Shown: positions 7,388-18,652, counted from the stretch's first letter. The stretch: DNA of 42,907 bases from Candidatus Omnitrophota bacterium (GCA_021159015.1 JAGGSQ010000059.1:1-42907), one strand, 5' to 3'. The notes: generated from the sequence alone by a model not told the origin. Translations and numbers: made by a program.

Positions 7388-8590
7388 CTAAATTAAGTGG
7401 TCCAATTTGGTCTTTTTTGTATCTAAATACTTTCGATTGAGAGGATTGCTATCTACTTTTATAGGAATCCTTTCCACAATCTTCATACCGTATCCTTCCA
7501 GCCCCACTATTTTACGGGGATTATTAGTAAGAAGTCTTATCTTTTTTACGCCTAAATCGGCTAAGATTTGAGCTCCTATTCCATAATCGCGCAAATCAGC
7601 CGCAAACCCCAATGCTTCATTAGCTTCTACCGTATCCAGTCCTTGGTTCTGAAGCTGGTAAGCTTTTATTTTGTTTAAAAGGCCTATACCTCTTCCTTCC
7701 TGGCGCATATAGAGAAGTATGCCTCTCTTTTCCTGGGCAATCATAGTTAAAGCTCTATCCAATTGTTGACCACAGTCACATTTTAAAGAACCAAACACAT
7801 CACCTGTCAGGCATTCAGAATGCACTCTTACCATTATAGGATCTTCACTAATTTCTCCCATCACTAAAGCCACATGAAGAAAATCGTCAATTAAAGAGCG
7901 GTATACATACAAATTGAAGGTTCCATATTTGGTAGGGAGTTCAACTTCTGCCCCTCTTTCCACTAAAGGTGTTTTCTTGCGGCGGTATTCTATAAGAGAA
8001 GCTATAGAACAAATTTTTAGGTTGTGTTTCTTGGCAAACTCTATCAAATCCGGCAAACGCGCCATCTTTCCATCGTCTCTAATTATTTCGCAAATTACCC
8101 CTGCGGGAAAAAGCCCTGCTAACTTTGCCAAATCCACCGCTGCTTCTGTATGGCCGGCCCTCACTAACACTCCTCCTTCCTGTGCTTTAAGAGGAAAAAC
8201 ATGTCCCGGACGCACCAAATCCTGCGGCTGAGAAGATTGAGAAATAAGAACCTTTATAGTACGTGCCCGGTCATAAGGAGATATCCCTGTAGTTATACCT
8301 TCCCGGGCATCAACCGAAATAAACCAGGCCGTCCCGAAAGGATCGCGGGCACTACCTAAATCATAGAAAGTATACATAGGATGAAGTCCTAATTCTTTCA
8401 GCCTTCTCTCCTCCAGCGGCACGCATACCAGCCCCCGTGCCTCCTTCACCATAAAATTAATATTATCGGGAGTGGCAAATTCTGCCGCGATTACCACATC
8501 GCCTTCATTCTCCCGCCTTTCATCGTCAACAACGATTACCGGCTTTCCTCTTTTAACATCAGATAAGATTTGTTCGATAGAATTTAACAT
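7388..8590 (-). CDS. ribBA: Bifunctional 3,4-dihydroxy-2-butanone-4-phosphate synthase / GTP cyclohydrolase II
   Basis: RibBA makes both entry compounds of the riboflavin pathway, from ribulose 5-phosphate and from GTP. The first half (1-200) has the acidic metal loop DDERRENEGDVVIAAE and the RPGHVFPL and GHTEAAVDLA motifs of the RibB domain. The second half (about 205-395) has the zinc ligands in ECLTGDVFGSLKCDCG, the catalytic LYMRQEGRGIGL and TNNPRKI of the RibA domain. The 400-residue length is typical for the fusion. The ATG has no close ribosome-binding site, though a GGAGG stands ~30 bases upstream. I looked for an FMN riboswitch in the 82-base leader and did not find its conserved core. 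Confidence 0.97.
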   Translation of the reverse strand: MLNSIEQILSDVKRGKPVIVVDDERRENEGDVVIAAEFATPDNINFMVKEARGLVCVPLEERRLKELGLHPMYTFYDLGSARDPFGTAWFISVDAREGITTGISPYDRARTIKVLISQSSQPQDLVRPGHVFPLKAQEGGVLVRAGHTEAAVDLAKLAGLFPAGVICEIIRDDGKMARLPDLIEFAKKHNLKICSIASLIEYRRKKTPLVERGAEVELPTKYGTFNLYVYRSLIDDFLHVALVMGEISEDPIMVRVHSECLTGDVFGSLKCDCGQQLDRALTMIAQEKRGILLYMRQEGRGIGLLNKIKAYQLQNQGLDTVEANEALGFAADLRDYGIGAQILADLGVKKIRLLTNNPRKIVGLEGYGMKIVERIPIKVDSNPLNRKYLDTKKTKLDHLI

Positions 8591-8605
8591 AGCAATCTAG
8601 TTGGT

Positions 8606-8639
8606 ATTATAAACTATACCTCCTCTTCTTCCTTGTCAA
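8606..8639 (-). promoter_or_regulatory. Candidate promoter before ribBA
   Basis: The 82-base gap between hppA and ribBA has a consensus TTGACA (8634-8639). Possible -10 boxes are TATAGT after 15 bases or TATAAT after 22 bases; neither spacing is ideal. It is the only place in the rib region with room for an independent promoter. Confidence 0.3.
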
Positions 8640-8672
8640 GAGTAACCTTGTAAGCCCTGCCGACGCTATATC

Positions 8673-10775
8673 TTATTTAAAGAAACTATAAGCAACAATA
8701 AAACTGCTGAAAACAATGGAAACCATAGACATCAATTTAATCAATATGTTCAGCGAAGGTCCGGAGGTATCTTTGAAAGGGTCCCCTACCGTATCACCTA
8801 CAATAGCGGCCTTATGAGCATCTGAGCCTTTACCGCCTAAATTACCCTGCTCGATATACTTTTTGGCATTATCCCAGCTGCCACCGGAATTAGCCATCAT
8901 AATAGCTAAAACAAACCCTGAAGTCAACGAACCCACCAGCAACCCTGCTACTCCCTCAATTCCTAAGAGAATTCCTACTAATACAGGAACAATAATAGCA
9001 GAAAGAGCCGGTAGAATCATTTTTACCTGGGCAGCTTTCGTAGTTATCCTCACGCAACTGGAATAATCCGCCTTGGCCTTACCTTCCATAAGCCCCGGAA
9101 TCTCACGAAATTGCCGTCTTACTTCATCAATAATAAAGCTAGCTGTTTCTCCTACCGCCTTGAGTGAAAAAGAAGAGAATAAAAAAGGCATCATTCCTCC
9201 TAAAAAAAGCCCAATAATCAGGCGCGGATTAAGTAAAGACAAATCAAGATACACTCCTAAAGGTTTCCCTAACAAATCAACCCTTTCCCTGTATGCTACT
9301 ACCAATGCCAATGCGGTAAGAGCTGCCGAACCAATAGCAAATCCTTTGCCCGTAGCAGCAGTAGTATTACCTAAAGCATCTAACTTATCAGTTCTCTCCC
9401 TAACCTTCTCATCCAGTCCGGCCATCTCTGCATTTCCTCCCGCGTTATCGGCAACAGGACCGTAGGCATCAGAAGCCAAAGTAATCCCCAGAGTAGAAAG
9501 CATCCCTACCGCGGCAATACCCACTCCATAAAGACCTAAAGAGAAACTATGTGCCCCTCCTGAGAAATAAAAGCTGGACAAAATTGCCAAGCCGACGAAA
9601 ACTACCGGTAGAAGCGTAGAAAACATCCCCAGCGAAATTCCCCCGATAATTACGGTAGCAGGACCGGTAAGAGCGGTATGGGAAAGCCTGCGGGTAGGAG
9701 AGAAAGAATTAGAAGTAAAATATTCTGTAGACATCCCTAACAATATACCAGCCAGAAGCCCGGCAATAACTGACAACCATATGCCCAGAAACCCTCTCCC
9801 TAATACTTTAACTATTACGAAATAGGAAAGGATAACAATAAGTCCTGCGGTAAGATATACACCGCGGCGCAGGGCAAAAATCAAATCTTTATCCGACTCT
9901 TTTTTGGTGCGAACGCCAAAAAAACCCATTACGGAAGCCAAAAGGCCGGCCACCGCAATTAGCATAGGCACAATCACACCCTTAATTCCTAATCCTGCCG
10001 CCGCAGCCAACGCCATAGTAGCCACTATGGAATCTACGTATGACTCGTATAAATCAGCCCCCATTCCTGCTACGTCACCTACATTATCACCTACATTATC
10101 AGCAATTACCGCCGGATTGCGCGGGTCATCTTCAGGAATTCCCGCCTCTATTTTTCCTACCAAATCCGCACCCACATCTGCGGCTTTAGTAAAAATCCCT
10201 CCTCCCACTCTAGCAAAAAGGGCGTAGCTGGAAGCTCCCATACCAAAACAGAGCATCGTAGAAGTAATAGCATTCATTTTATCAAAACCCAAAGGCAAAG
10301 GGTGGGTAGAATAGTACCAATTCAATATGTAAAACCAGACTGCCAGGTCTAAAAGTCCCAAGCCTACAACCATAAGCCCCATCACCGAACCGGAAGAGAA
10401 AGCCACTCTCAGACCGGAATTAAGACTATGGGAGGCGGCCTGGGCGGTACGAGAAGAAGAATTAGTAGCAATCCACATTCCTATCCAGCCGCACAAAGCC
10501 GACCAAAATCCGCCGGTTAAGAAGGCAAAGGGGACAAAAATAACCAGGAATTTCTTATATACCATAAACAAAAGTATTAAAAATACTACTGCAAAAAATA
10601 TTCCTACTACTTTATATTGCTGCCTCAGATAACTCCTAGCTCCTTCGGAAACAAAGCCCGCAATTTCTCTCATTTTTTCATTACCAGCATCCTGGCGAAA
10701 GATATAAACAATCAATCCTGCGCTAAATAGTAGAGCCACAAAAGAACCCGCCGGGACCAGCCAAAGAAGACTCAT
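8673..10775 (-). CDS. hppA: Membrane-bound ion-translocating pyrophosphatase, K+-dependent type
   Basis: This integral membrane enzyme splits cytoplasmic pyrophosphate and uses the energy to pump H+ and/or Na+ out. The 700 residues contain about 16 hydrophobic helices. The substrate site is clear: DVGADLVGKIEAGIPEDDPR, DNVGDNVGDVAGMGADLYES, and the C-terminal GGSWDNAKKYIEQG and GDTVGDPFKDTSGPS. The K+-dependence site reads GNTTAATGKG, i.e. the Ala/Gly pair found in K+-dependent enzymes and not the Lys/Thr of K+-independent ones; many K+-dependent members pump Na+. A GGAGG-rich ribosome-binding site precedes the ATG. It follows purA by 12 bases; adenylosuccinate synthetase and other biosynthetic steps generate nucleotides and, indirectly, pyrophosphate. 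Confidence 0.97.
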   Translation of the reverse strand: MSLLWLVPAGSFVALLFSAGLIVYIFRQDAGNEKMREIAGFVSEGARSYLRQQYKVVGIFFAVVFLILLFMVYKKFLVIFVPFAFLTGGFWSALCGWIGMWIATNSSSRTAQAASHSLNSGLRVAFSSGSVMGLMVVGLGLLDLAVWFYILNWYYSTHPLPLGFDKMNAITSTMLCFGMGASSYALFARVGGGIFTKAADVGADLVGKIEAGIPEDDPRNPAVIADNVGDNVGDVAGMGADLYESYVDSIVATMALAAAAGLGIKGVIVPMLIAVAGLLASVMGFFGVRTKKESDKDLIFALRRGVYLTAGLIVILSYFVIVKVLGRGFLGIWLSVIAGLLAGILLGMSTEYFTSNSFSPTRRLSHTALTGPATVIIGGISLGMFSTLLPVVFVGLAILSSFYFSGGAHSFSLGLYGVGIAAVGMLSTLGITLASDAYGPVADNAGGNAEMAGLDEKVRERTDKLDALGNTTAATGKGFAIGSAALTALALVVAYRERVDLLGKPLGVYLDLSLLNPRLIIGLFLGGMMPFLFSSFSLKAVGETASFIIDEVRRQFREIPGLMEGKAKADYSSCVRITTKAAQVKMILPALSAIIVPVLVGILLGIEGVAGLLVGSLTSGFVLAIMMANSGGSWDNAKKYIEQGNLGGKGSDAHKAAIVGDTVGDPFKDTSGPSLNILIKLMSMVSIVFSSFIVAYSFFK

Positions 10776-10787
10776 ACCTCCTCCTCC

Positions 10788-12900
<2,113 letters not shown>

Positions 12901-12923
12901 GCTATTTCTATTTCTTGCCAATC

Positions 12924-14510
12924 TTACGGATTAATATCTATTGTCTTTAGAGAAAATATATCTTTATCTTTGAGGAGATTCTGAATATCCCGCTCGCTAA
13001 TCTTGCCGTCAACGTTAAGGACTATCACCGCATTCTTCCCTGGCACATCTCTAGTAACACTCATGGTAGCAATGTTTACACCTAAAGAAGCAATCAAAGT
13101 ACCAATCTTCCCTACTACGCCTGGTTTATCTGCATTATAAACTAAAATCATTTTACCACTCAGGGGGGTCTCAATATAAACATTATCGATCTTGACTAAA
13201 CGCGGGTCTTTATTAAAAAGAGTGCCTTCAATTGTCTTCTCTTCTTTATCACTTATAACTTTTGCCTCGATAGAATTAGTAAATTTATTATCTTGAGAAG
13301 ATTTCATCTGATTTATCTTTATTCCTCTCTCTCTGGCGATTTCTAAAGCATTCACGAAATTGATTCCTTCCTCTAAGCGAGGGCTCAGAACGCCTTTAAT
13401 AAAAGACATCGCTAAAACATCCAGCTTGAAATTAGTAATATCTCCTTTATAAGTAAGAACTATCTCTTTTATACCGCCGCTAATAATTTGAGAAAGAAAA
13501 CTACCCATTTTTTCTGCTAAATTAAAATAAGGATTGAGAATACGGTAGGCCTGTTCGTCAAGGCGAACAAAATTCACAGCATTTCTCATACCTCGTCCTA
13601 ATAAGGCATCTGTTACACAATGAGCAATTTCAATCGCTACATTTATTTGCGCTTCCGTAGTCGAAGCTCCTAAATGCGGCGTAACTATAATATTATCCAA
13701 TCCGAGAAGAGGGCTATCTAAGGGGGGCTCCTGCTTAAAAACATCCAACGCCGCCGCCGCCTTTTTGTTTTCAGTAAGGAATTTACACAATGCTTCCTCA
13801 TTAATTATTCCTCCTCTGGCGCAATTAACAATCCTTACTTTTGGTTTAAGGAGCTTCAACTCTTCTTCGCCAATCATATTTTCTGTCTCTTTAGTGAGAG
13901 GAGTATGAATGGTAATAAAATCTGATTCTTTAAGTAAATCTGCTAATTCCTTCAGCTTTACCCCCATCTTCTCTGCTGCCTCTTGAGAAATAAAAGGGTC
14001 GTATCCCAATACTTCCATACCAAAGGCTAAAGCTCTCTTTATTACTTCCCGGCCAATCCTCCCTAATCCGATTACACCGAGTTTTTTCCCATACAGTTCT
14101 AATCCTTTAAATTTGGAGCGCTCCCATTGACGGCTGGTGAGAGAATTATGAGCTTGAGGTATATTGCGACAAAGAGAAAGTAAAAGAGCCAAAGTATGTT
14201 CGGCGGCTGAAATTGTATTCCCCGAAGGAGCATTCATAACAATAATTCCCCGCCGCGTAGCCGCTTCAATATCTACATTGTCCAGTCCTACGCCAGCCCG
14301 CCCGATAACCTTAAGTTTCTTAGCCTTCTCTATAACTTCAGCGCCCAGCTTAGTAGCACTACGAATAACAATGGCATCATAGTCTCCAATTATCTCTTTC
14401 AGCTGCTGAGGTTGAAGGGAAGTTTTCACATCAACCTCAAACTCTTTTTCTTTCTTTAAAATATCTATACCTTCCTCTGCTAATTTATCGCTAATTAGAA
14501 TTCTGTACAC
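12924..14510 (-). CDS. serA: D-3-phosphoglycerate dehydrogenase, long form with ACT domain
   Basis: SerA oxidises 3-phosphoglycerate to phosphohydroxypyruvate with NAD+, the first step of serine synthesis. The 528 residues show the substrate/nucleotide domains (1-315) with LKVIGRAGVGLDNVD, the Rossmann GVIGLGRIG, catalytic arginine in NCARGGIINE and the histidine in VTPHLGASTTEAQ. They are followed by an intervening domain and a C-terminal ACT domain (about 455-528, PGVVGKIGTLIASLGVNIA) that commonly senses serine. The start is GTG with a good GGAGGC 5 bases upstream. It overlaps the class V aminotransferase by 20 bases, giving a two-gene serine pathway module. Confidence 0.97.
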   Translation of the reverse strand: MYRILISDKLAEEGIDILKKEKEFEVDVKTSLQPQQLKEIIGDYDAIVIRSATKLGAEVIEKAKKLKVIGRAGVGLDNVDIEAATRRGIIVMNAPSGNTISAAEHTLALLLSLCRNIPQAHNSLTSRQWERSKFKGLELYGKKLGVIGLGRIGREVIKRALAFGMEVLGYDPFISQEAAEKMGVKLKELADLLKESDFITIHTPLTKETENMIGEEELKLLKPKVRIVNCARGGIINEEALCKFLTENKKAAAALDVFKQEPPLDSPLLGLDNIIVTPHLGASTTEAQINVAIEIAHCVTDALLGRGMRNAVNFVRLDEQAYRILNPYFNLAEKMGSFLSQIISGGIKEIVLTYKGDITNFKLDVLAMSFIKGVLSPRLEEGINFVNALEIARERGIKINQMKSSQDNKFTNSIEAKVISDKEEKTIEGTLFNKDPRLVKIDNVYIETPLSGKMILVYNADKPGVVGKIGTLIASLGVNIATMSVTRDVPGKNAVIVLNVDGKISERDIQNLLKDKDIFSLKTIDINP

Positions 14511-15633
14511 AATAAGCCTCCTGAAAAGTTTTTAAAGACTTTCCTCTTTCTATATTTTTTCCTAAGCTCTGCACTACTTCTTCCAATGCTGCCAGACACG
14601 TTAAAACATCGGAAGCATTAATATATCCCATATGTGCTATTCTAATAATTTTCCCCTTCAATTCCGCCTGCCCTCCTGCAATAGTAATGCCAAAATCGGA
14701 AGCCATCTTTTTGATAATCAAACTTGCATCCATAGACTTGACCTCCCCGGCAGTCACGCTGGCGGAAGGAGAACGTGAGAATATCCCAAAACCTAAAGTT
14801 TCTAAAGCTCTTCTTAAAGCCTCCCCTATACGAGAGAAATCTTCCCATCTTTTTTCAATACCTTCATTCTTTATTAATTTTAACGCCTCTCTCAAAGCTA
14901 TAACTAAACTCACAGAGGCAGTATAAGGGGTATCATCTTTAGCATAAGACTTCAGGGCTTTTTTTAAATCGAAATAATAATGAGGAAAGTTAGAGGTTTC
15001 TAATGCCGCTTGGGCTTTAGGGCTAAGCGAAATAAAGGAAAGCCCCGGCGGTAACATCAAACCTTTCTGAGAACCAGCCACCACTACATCTACTCCCCAT
15101 TCATCTGTTTTCAATACATCTGAACCCAGACCACTAATAGCATCTACAATTAAAAGGATATCTCTCTGCCGACAAACTTTAGCCGTAGCTTCTATATCAT
15201 AAACTGTAGCCGTGGATGTCTCACACAAGGTAGTAAAAACAGCCTTAATATCGGAATGTTTATCAAGAAGATTTTCTAATTCTATTACAGAGGGGCTGCT
15301 ACCCCACTCTATTTCCCAGCTTACTACATTTAAACTATAACTCTGGCAAATTTCCTGCCAGCGCTGCCCAAATTTACCTCCCACTACCACCAGTATTTTA
15401 TCATTACGTGAAAGAAGATTTGCTACCGCTGCTTCCATCGCTCCTGTACCGGAGGAAGAAAGAACTAGAACGGGATTCTGTGTTTGAAATACATATTTCA
15501 AACCAGAATGCACCTCCTTTAAAATAGAGCGAAACTCAGCCGTACGATGATGAATTATATCTTTGCTTAACGCCTGCTTTACCTCCGGTGCTAAAGGAGA
15601 AGGACCCGGTGTCATTAAAAAAGGATGCTTCAT
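14491..15633 (-). CDS. Class V aminotransferase (serine-pyruvate / alanine-glyoxylate type)
   Basis: A PLP enzyme of about 380 residues. I use ATG 15633, which has AAGGGG upstream and matches the family start MKHPFLMTPGPSPL; the track start at 15696 would run into clpP. Motifs include HHRTAEF, the phosphate-binding SSSGTGAMEAA, DAISGLGSD with the PLP aspartate, and the Schiff-base lysine in AGSQKGLMLPPG. Alanine-glyoxylate and serine-pyruvate enzymes share this type. Because it overlaps serA and no SerC is visible, I infer it transaminates phosphohydroxypyruvate or hydroxypyruvate in serine synthesis. That substrate assignment rests on context only. Confidence 0.88.
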   Translation of the reverse strand: MKHPFLMTPGPSPLAPEVKQALSKDIIHHRTAEFRSILKEVHSGLKYVFQTQNPVLVLSSSGTGAMEAAVANLLSRNDKILVVVGGKFGQRWQEICQSYSLNVVSWEIEWGSSPSVIELENLLDKHSDIKAVFTTLCETSTATVYDIEATAKVCRQRDILLIVDAISGLGSDVLKTDEWGVDVVVAGSQKGLMLPPGLSFISLSPKAQAALETSNFPHYYFDLKKALKSYAKDDTPYTASVSLVIALREALKLIKNEGIEKRWEDFSRIGEALRRALETLGFGIFSRSPSASVTAGEVKSMDASLIIKKMASDFGITIAGGQAELKGKIIRIAHMGYINASDVLTCLAALEEVVQSLGKNIERGKSLKTFQEAYCVQNSN

Positions 15634-15655
15634 TTTGCCCCTTTCTTTGATTAAG

Positions 15656-16276
15656 TTAATTGGACTGTTTCTTATCTTTTTTCTGCGATGTATCAATTAC
15701 CGCATCAACGATGCCATAGTCTCTGGCCTCGTGTGCACTCATAAAATAATCTCGTTCGGTATCTTCTTTAATTTCCTCTAACACTTTACCGGTATGGAAA
15801 GAAAGAATCTCATTTACTTTCTCTCTTAATCTCAATATTTCTTTTGTCTGGATAGATATGTCTTCCGCTGTCCCTTGTACTCCTCCCCACGGCTGATGAA
15901 TCATAATGCGGGAATTAGGTAAAGCGAACCTTTTCCCTTTAGTTCCCGCTGCCAAAAGTAAAGCCCCCATACTCGCTGCCTGCCCTATGCAGTAAGTACA
16001 GATATCCGGCTTAACAAACTGTACTGTATCGTAGATAGCAAGACCAGCCGTAATAGAACCACCAGGAGAGTTAATATAAATGTTTATATCTTTACTGACA
16101 TCCTCCATTTGGAGAAAAAGAATCTGAGCAATAACCAGATTGGCAATTACATCGTCTATAGGTGTACCAATAAAAATAATACGGTCTTTCAAAAGACGAG
16201 AATATATATCGTAAGCTCGCTCTGTCTTCTGAGTTTGTTCAATAACAATAGGAACATAGGCCTGGTTATTCATCAT
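15656..16276 (-). CDS. clpP: ATP-dependent Clp protease proteolytic subunit
   Basis: ClpP forms the tetradecameric protease barrel that degrades substrates unfolded by ClpX or ClpA. The 206-residue sequence has the catalytic serine in [14 protein letters not shown], the histidine in [10 protein letters not shown] and the aspartate in the [13 protein letters not shown] segment. The N terminus ([24 protein letters not shown]) is canonical. A strong GGAGG precedes two consecutive ATG codons (16276, 16273). It follows the trigger factor gene by 11 bases, the common tig-clpP order, but clpX, which usually follows, is missing from this locus. Confidence 0.97.
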   Translation of the reverse strand: MMNNQAYVPIVIEQTQKTERAYDIYSRLLKDRIIFIGTPIDDVIANLVIAQILFLQMEDVSKDINIYINSPGGSITAGLAIYDTVQFVKPDICTYCIGQAASMGALLLAAGTKGKRFALPNSRIMIHQPWGGVQGTAEDISIQTKEILRLREKVNEILSFHTGKVLEEIKEDTERDYFMSAHEARDYGIVDAVIDTSQKKDKKQSN

Positions 16277-16287
16277 AATCCTCCTAT

Positions 16288-17187
16288 TTATTTCTTTAAC
16301 AAAATGCTCAACAGATAACTCATTACTGTTTCGTAAATATTATCTTCACTAAACTTAAGATTCTCCTTTCTGGCAATTGCCTCCAGAATATAATAGAGTT
16401 TAACATTTTTTCTGGCCATCTCAAGACTTTTATTTTGAATGTCATCTTCGTATTTCTTTATATCTTCTTCACTCACTCTCCTCTGGCGCAGAGAATTTAT
16501 CTCAGAATTTACCAAAGCTTTTTTCTGCCGCTCAATTAAAGCCTGAGGCAGATTGACGTTTACTTTTTCCAGAAGAGCCCTGACAATAGTATCTTCCATC
16601 TCGCGTTTTCTCTGGATAGTCTTGTTGATATATAACTCCGCGCCTACCGCTTCTCTAAATTCTTCTTCATTAGCATAGCCGGACCAGGAAAATACCATAT
16701 TATCCGTAATTTCTCCTTCCGGCTTCATAATCACTCCTGCGATTCTCTTCTTTATACTTTTTATAACTTGAGCTATCTCCTCATCTCTTACTTCTAAGCT
16801 TCTCACCGACAACTTTATATTCTTATATACCTCCTCTTCTATCTCTAATTGGGGTTCAATCTCAAACTCAGCTGTGAAACTAATTCCTCCTCCTTCGTAG
16901 CGAACATCTTTAATTGTAGGCAGAGATACCGGTTTGAGCCCGTAGGAAGAAAGTCCTTCTTCATAATAGAAAGGGATAGCTTCTTTTATTATCTCCTCTC
17001 TAACTAAATCCGGATGCCGCTTCTCCACTATATCTGCAGGAGCCTGCCCCTCACGGAAGCCGGGAATTTTCACTTGCTTCTTCAATCTTTCCACCACACG
17101 CTCTTTAATCTGCTTGAGATTGTCTGCCTCTACTGCTATTCTGAGGCGGCGTTTAAGCCCGTTTAACTTTTCTAATTTTTTTTCCAT
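16288..17187 (-). CDS. tig: Trigger factor, short form without the PPIase domain
   Basis: Trigger factor binds the ribosome near L23 at the tunnel exit and shields nascent chains. The ribosome-binding loop is intact ([13 protein letters not shown]). The N-terminal domain is followed directly by the helical C-terminal chaperone arms (from about residue 140: [11 protein letters not shown]... to the end). The FKBP-like prolyl isomerase domain, about 90-100 residues in the standard ~430-residue protein, is absent, giving about 299 residues. I chose ATG 17187 because GGAG lies 5 bases upstream; the GTG at 17211 in the track overlaps the lptB stop and has no such site. It lies between lptB and clpP. 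Confidence 0.9.
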   Translation of the reverse strand: MEKKLEKLNGLKRRLRIAVEADNLKQIKERVVERLKKQVKIPGFREGQAPADIVEKRHPDLVREEIIKEAIPFYYEEGLSSYGLKPVSLPTIKDVRYEGGGISFTAEFEIEPQLEIEEEVYKNIKLSVRSLEVRDEEIAQVIKSIKKRIAGVIMKPEGEITDNMVFSWSGYANEEEFREAVGAELYINKTIQRKREMEDTIVRALLEKVNVNLPQALIERQKKALVNSEINSLRQRRVSEEDIKKYEDDIQNKSLEMARKNVKLYYILEAIARKENLKFSEDNIYETVMSYLLSILLKK

Positions 17188-17207
17188 TTCCTCTCCTTTA
17201 CGCCACA

Positions 17208-17930
17208 TCACATTCTAAAGTTTTCCCCCAAATATATCTCCCGGGCTCGCGAATCATTTATCAACTCCTGAGAATTACCAGCAAGAATAATCTTTCCTTC
17301 TGATATTAAATAAGCCCGGTCCGTTACCGAGAGCATATCTCGCACATTGTGATCGGTAACTAAAATTCCGATTCCTTTTTCTCGTAGTTCTTTTATTATA
17401 GCCTGAGCTTCGTTAATTACAATAGGGTCTATGCCAGAAAAGGGTTCATCCAGAAGAATGAAAGAAGGATTCTTAACCAGAGCTCTGGTTATTTCTAATC
17501 TCCTTTTTTCGCCCCCTGAGAGCATATAAGCATAGCTCTTACGCAAATGGGATATTTTAAGTTCTTCCAGAAGTTTTTCCAAACGTTTTTTTCGCTGGCG
17601 GGGAGAAAGAGGCATAGTTTCCAATACACCCATAATATTTTCTTCTACCGTAAGACGATTAAAGACAGAAGGTTCTTGAGAAAGATAGCCAATGCCGTAT
17701 TGGCTGCGTAGATGTACAGGCAAATTAGTAATATCCTGATTATCAAAAAGTATCTTCCCTTCATCAGGAGCTGCTATTCCTACAATCATATAGAAAGTAG
17801 TAGTTTTACCGGCACCATTGGGTCCCAACAACCCCACCACTTCTCCTCTTTTTACCACTAAATCTACACCGTTAACTACCCAACGGCCTCCGTAGGATTT
17901 TTTAAGTCCCTCTACTTCTAAAATCTTCAT
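17208..17930 (-). CDS. lptB: LPS export ABC transporter ATP-binding protein
   Basis: LptB is the cytoplasmic ATPase that powers LPS extraction by LptFG and its passage across the LptC-LptA bridge. The 240-residue protein has Walker A GLLGPNGAGKTTTFYMIVG, the Q-loop at YLSQEP, signature LSGGEKRRLEITRAL, Walker B FILLDEPFSGIDP and the switch histidine in LVTDHNVRDML. NRLTVEENIMGVLE is characteristic of LptB. It starts 2 bases after the LptC/LptA-type gene. LptF and LptG are not in the window. Confidence 0.96.
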   Translation of the reverse strand: MKILEVEGLKKSYGGRWVVNGVDLVVKRGEVVGLLGPNGAGKTTTFYMIVGIAAPDEGKILFDNQDITNLPVHLRSQYGIGYLSQEPSVFNRLTVEENIMGVLETMPLSPRQRKKRLEKLLEELKISHLRKSYAYMLSGGEKRRLEITRALVKNPSFILLDEPFSGIDPIVINEAQAIIKELREKGIGILVTDHNVRDMLSVTDRAYLISEGKIILAGNSQELINDSRAREIYLGENFRM

Positions 17931-17932
17931 AT

Positions 17933-18652
17933 TTATCTTACGGGCAATTTTGATTCTTTAGGAAAAACCACTAAGCGCGGCGAACCCTCCAGTACCACCC
18001 GCCTGGTTTGAGCAAAGTAAGTGGCTTTCTGAGAAAAAGAAGTGTTCTCGCCGCGGATAATACGCACATTCCCTTCCGCTACTATCTTAATTAGCTTCTT
18101 GTCTTTGGCGTCAAAATACATAGTAGCTTTATCCGAAAAAAGCTGAGATTCTTTCTGGTTAACCTTCACATTATTATAAAAAACAGCCCTCCCCTTTTCA
18201 TAATCTATTTCTAACGGTCCATCGCAGGTAACCATCACGTAATCTCTCCTTTTCTTATCTTCCTTTATAGTGACAACAACGTTTTTCTCCAGGGAAGCTT
18301 TCTTAAGGACAGTACTGGCCTCAAAACCTTTACCGGTAATCTCCAGGTCTTTGTCTTTCTTAAGATTAACTGTATTATTAGTATGAATCAAGTTTTTCTT
18401 TTTATCCCAAACTAAAAAGTCGGTATCAAGAGAAAGCCCTTTTTCTGTTTCAATCTTCACATTGTTTTTCATCTCAATCCTGCCATCTTTAAACTTAGCT
18501 TTCTTAGACTGAAATTTAACCTTGCCGTCTTTGCTGTAAGCAACTCCTTTTATCCCTTCATTTTCTATCTCGTTAGCAGCAACATAAGAGAAAAACATAA
18601 CATTTATAACTAACAAAAATACGCCTACCCACTCTATTTTAACCTGCCTCAT
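17933..18652 (-). CDS. LptC-LptA composite: LPS transport bridge protein
   Basis: The 239-residue product starts with a hydrophobic anchor or signal (VGVFLLVINVMFFSYVAA). Residues about 55-130 match the C-terminal half of LptC (NNVKIETEKGLSLDTDFLVWD, then LEITGKGFEA). Residues about 140-235 match the LptA/OstA repeat pattern (GPLEIDYEKGRAVFYNNVKV, FSDKATMYFD, VAEGNVRI, FSQKATYF). This suggests one chain that combines the membrane-anchored LptC piece with the periplasmic LptA slide. It lies between kdsC and lptB exactly where lptC and lptA stand in proteobacteria. I did not find separate lptC or lptA genes here. A simple repeated LptA would be the alternative reading. Confidence 0.75.
   Translation of the reverse strand: MRQVKIEWVGVFLLVINVMFFSYVAANEIENEGIKGVAYSKDGKVKFQSKKAKFKDGRIEMKNNVKIETEKGLSLDTDFLVWDKKKNLIHTNNTVNLKKDKDLEITGKGFEASTVLKKASLEKNVVVTIKEDKKRRDYVMVTCDGPLEIDYEKGRAVFYNNVKVNQKESQLFSDKATMYFDAKDKKLIKIVAEGNVRIIRGENTSFSQKATYFAQTRRVVLEGSPRLVVFPKESKLPVR

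Noticed and set aside
8591-8672. FMN riboswitch before ribBA
   Set aside because: The short leader lacks the conserved riboswitch core and is too short to hold the full fold.
9904-10227. Plus-strand ORF of 107 aa opposite hppA
   Set aside because: It is antisense to the conserved pyrophosphatase core (DNVGDNVGD region) and is rich in Pro/Ala/Thr as expected of a shadow.
15634-15696. Upstream start for the class V aminotransferase
   Set aside because: The extra 21 residues are unlike the family, overlap clpP by 41 bases, and lack a ribosome-binding site, while ATG 15633 has one.
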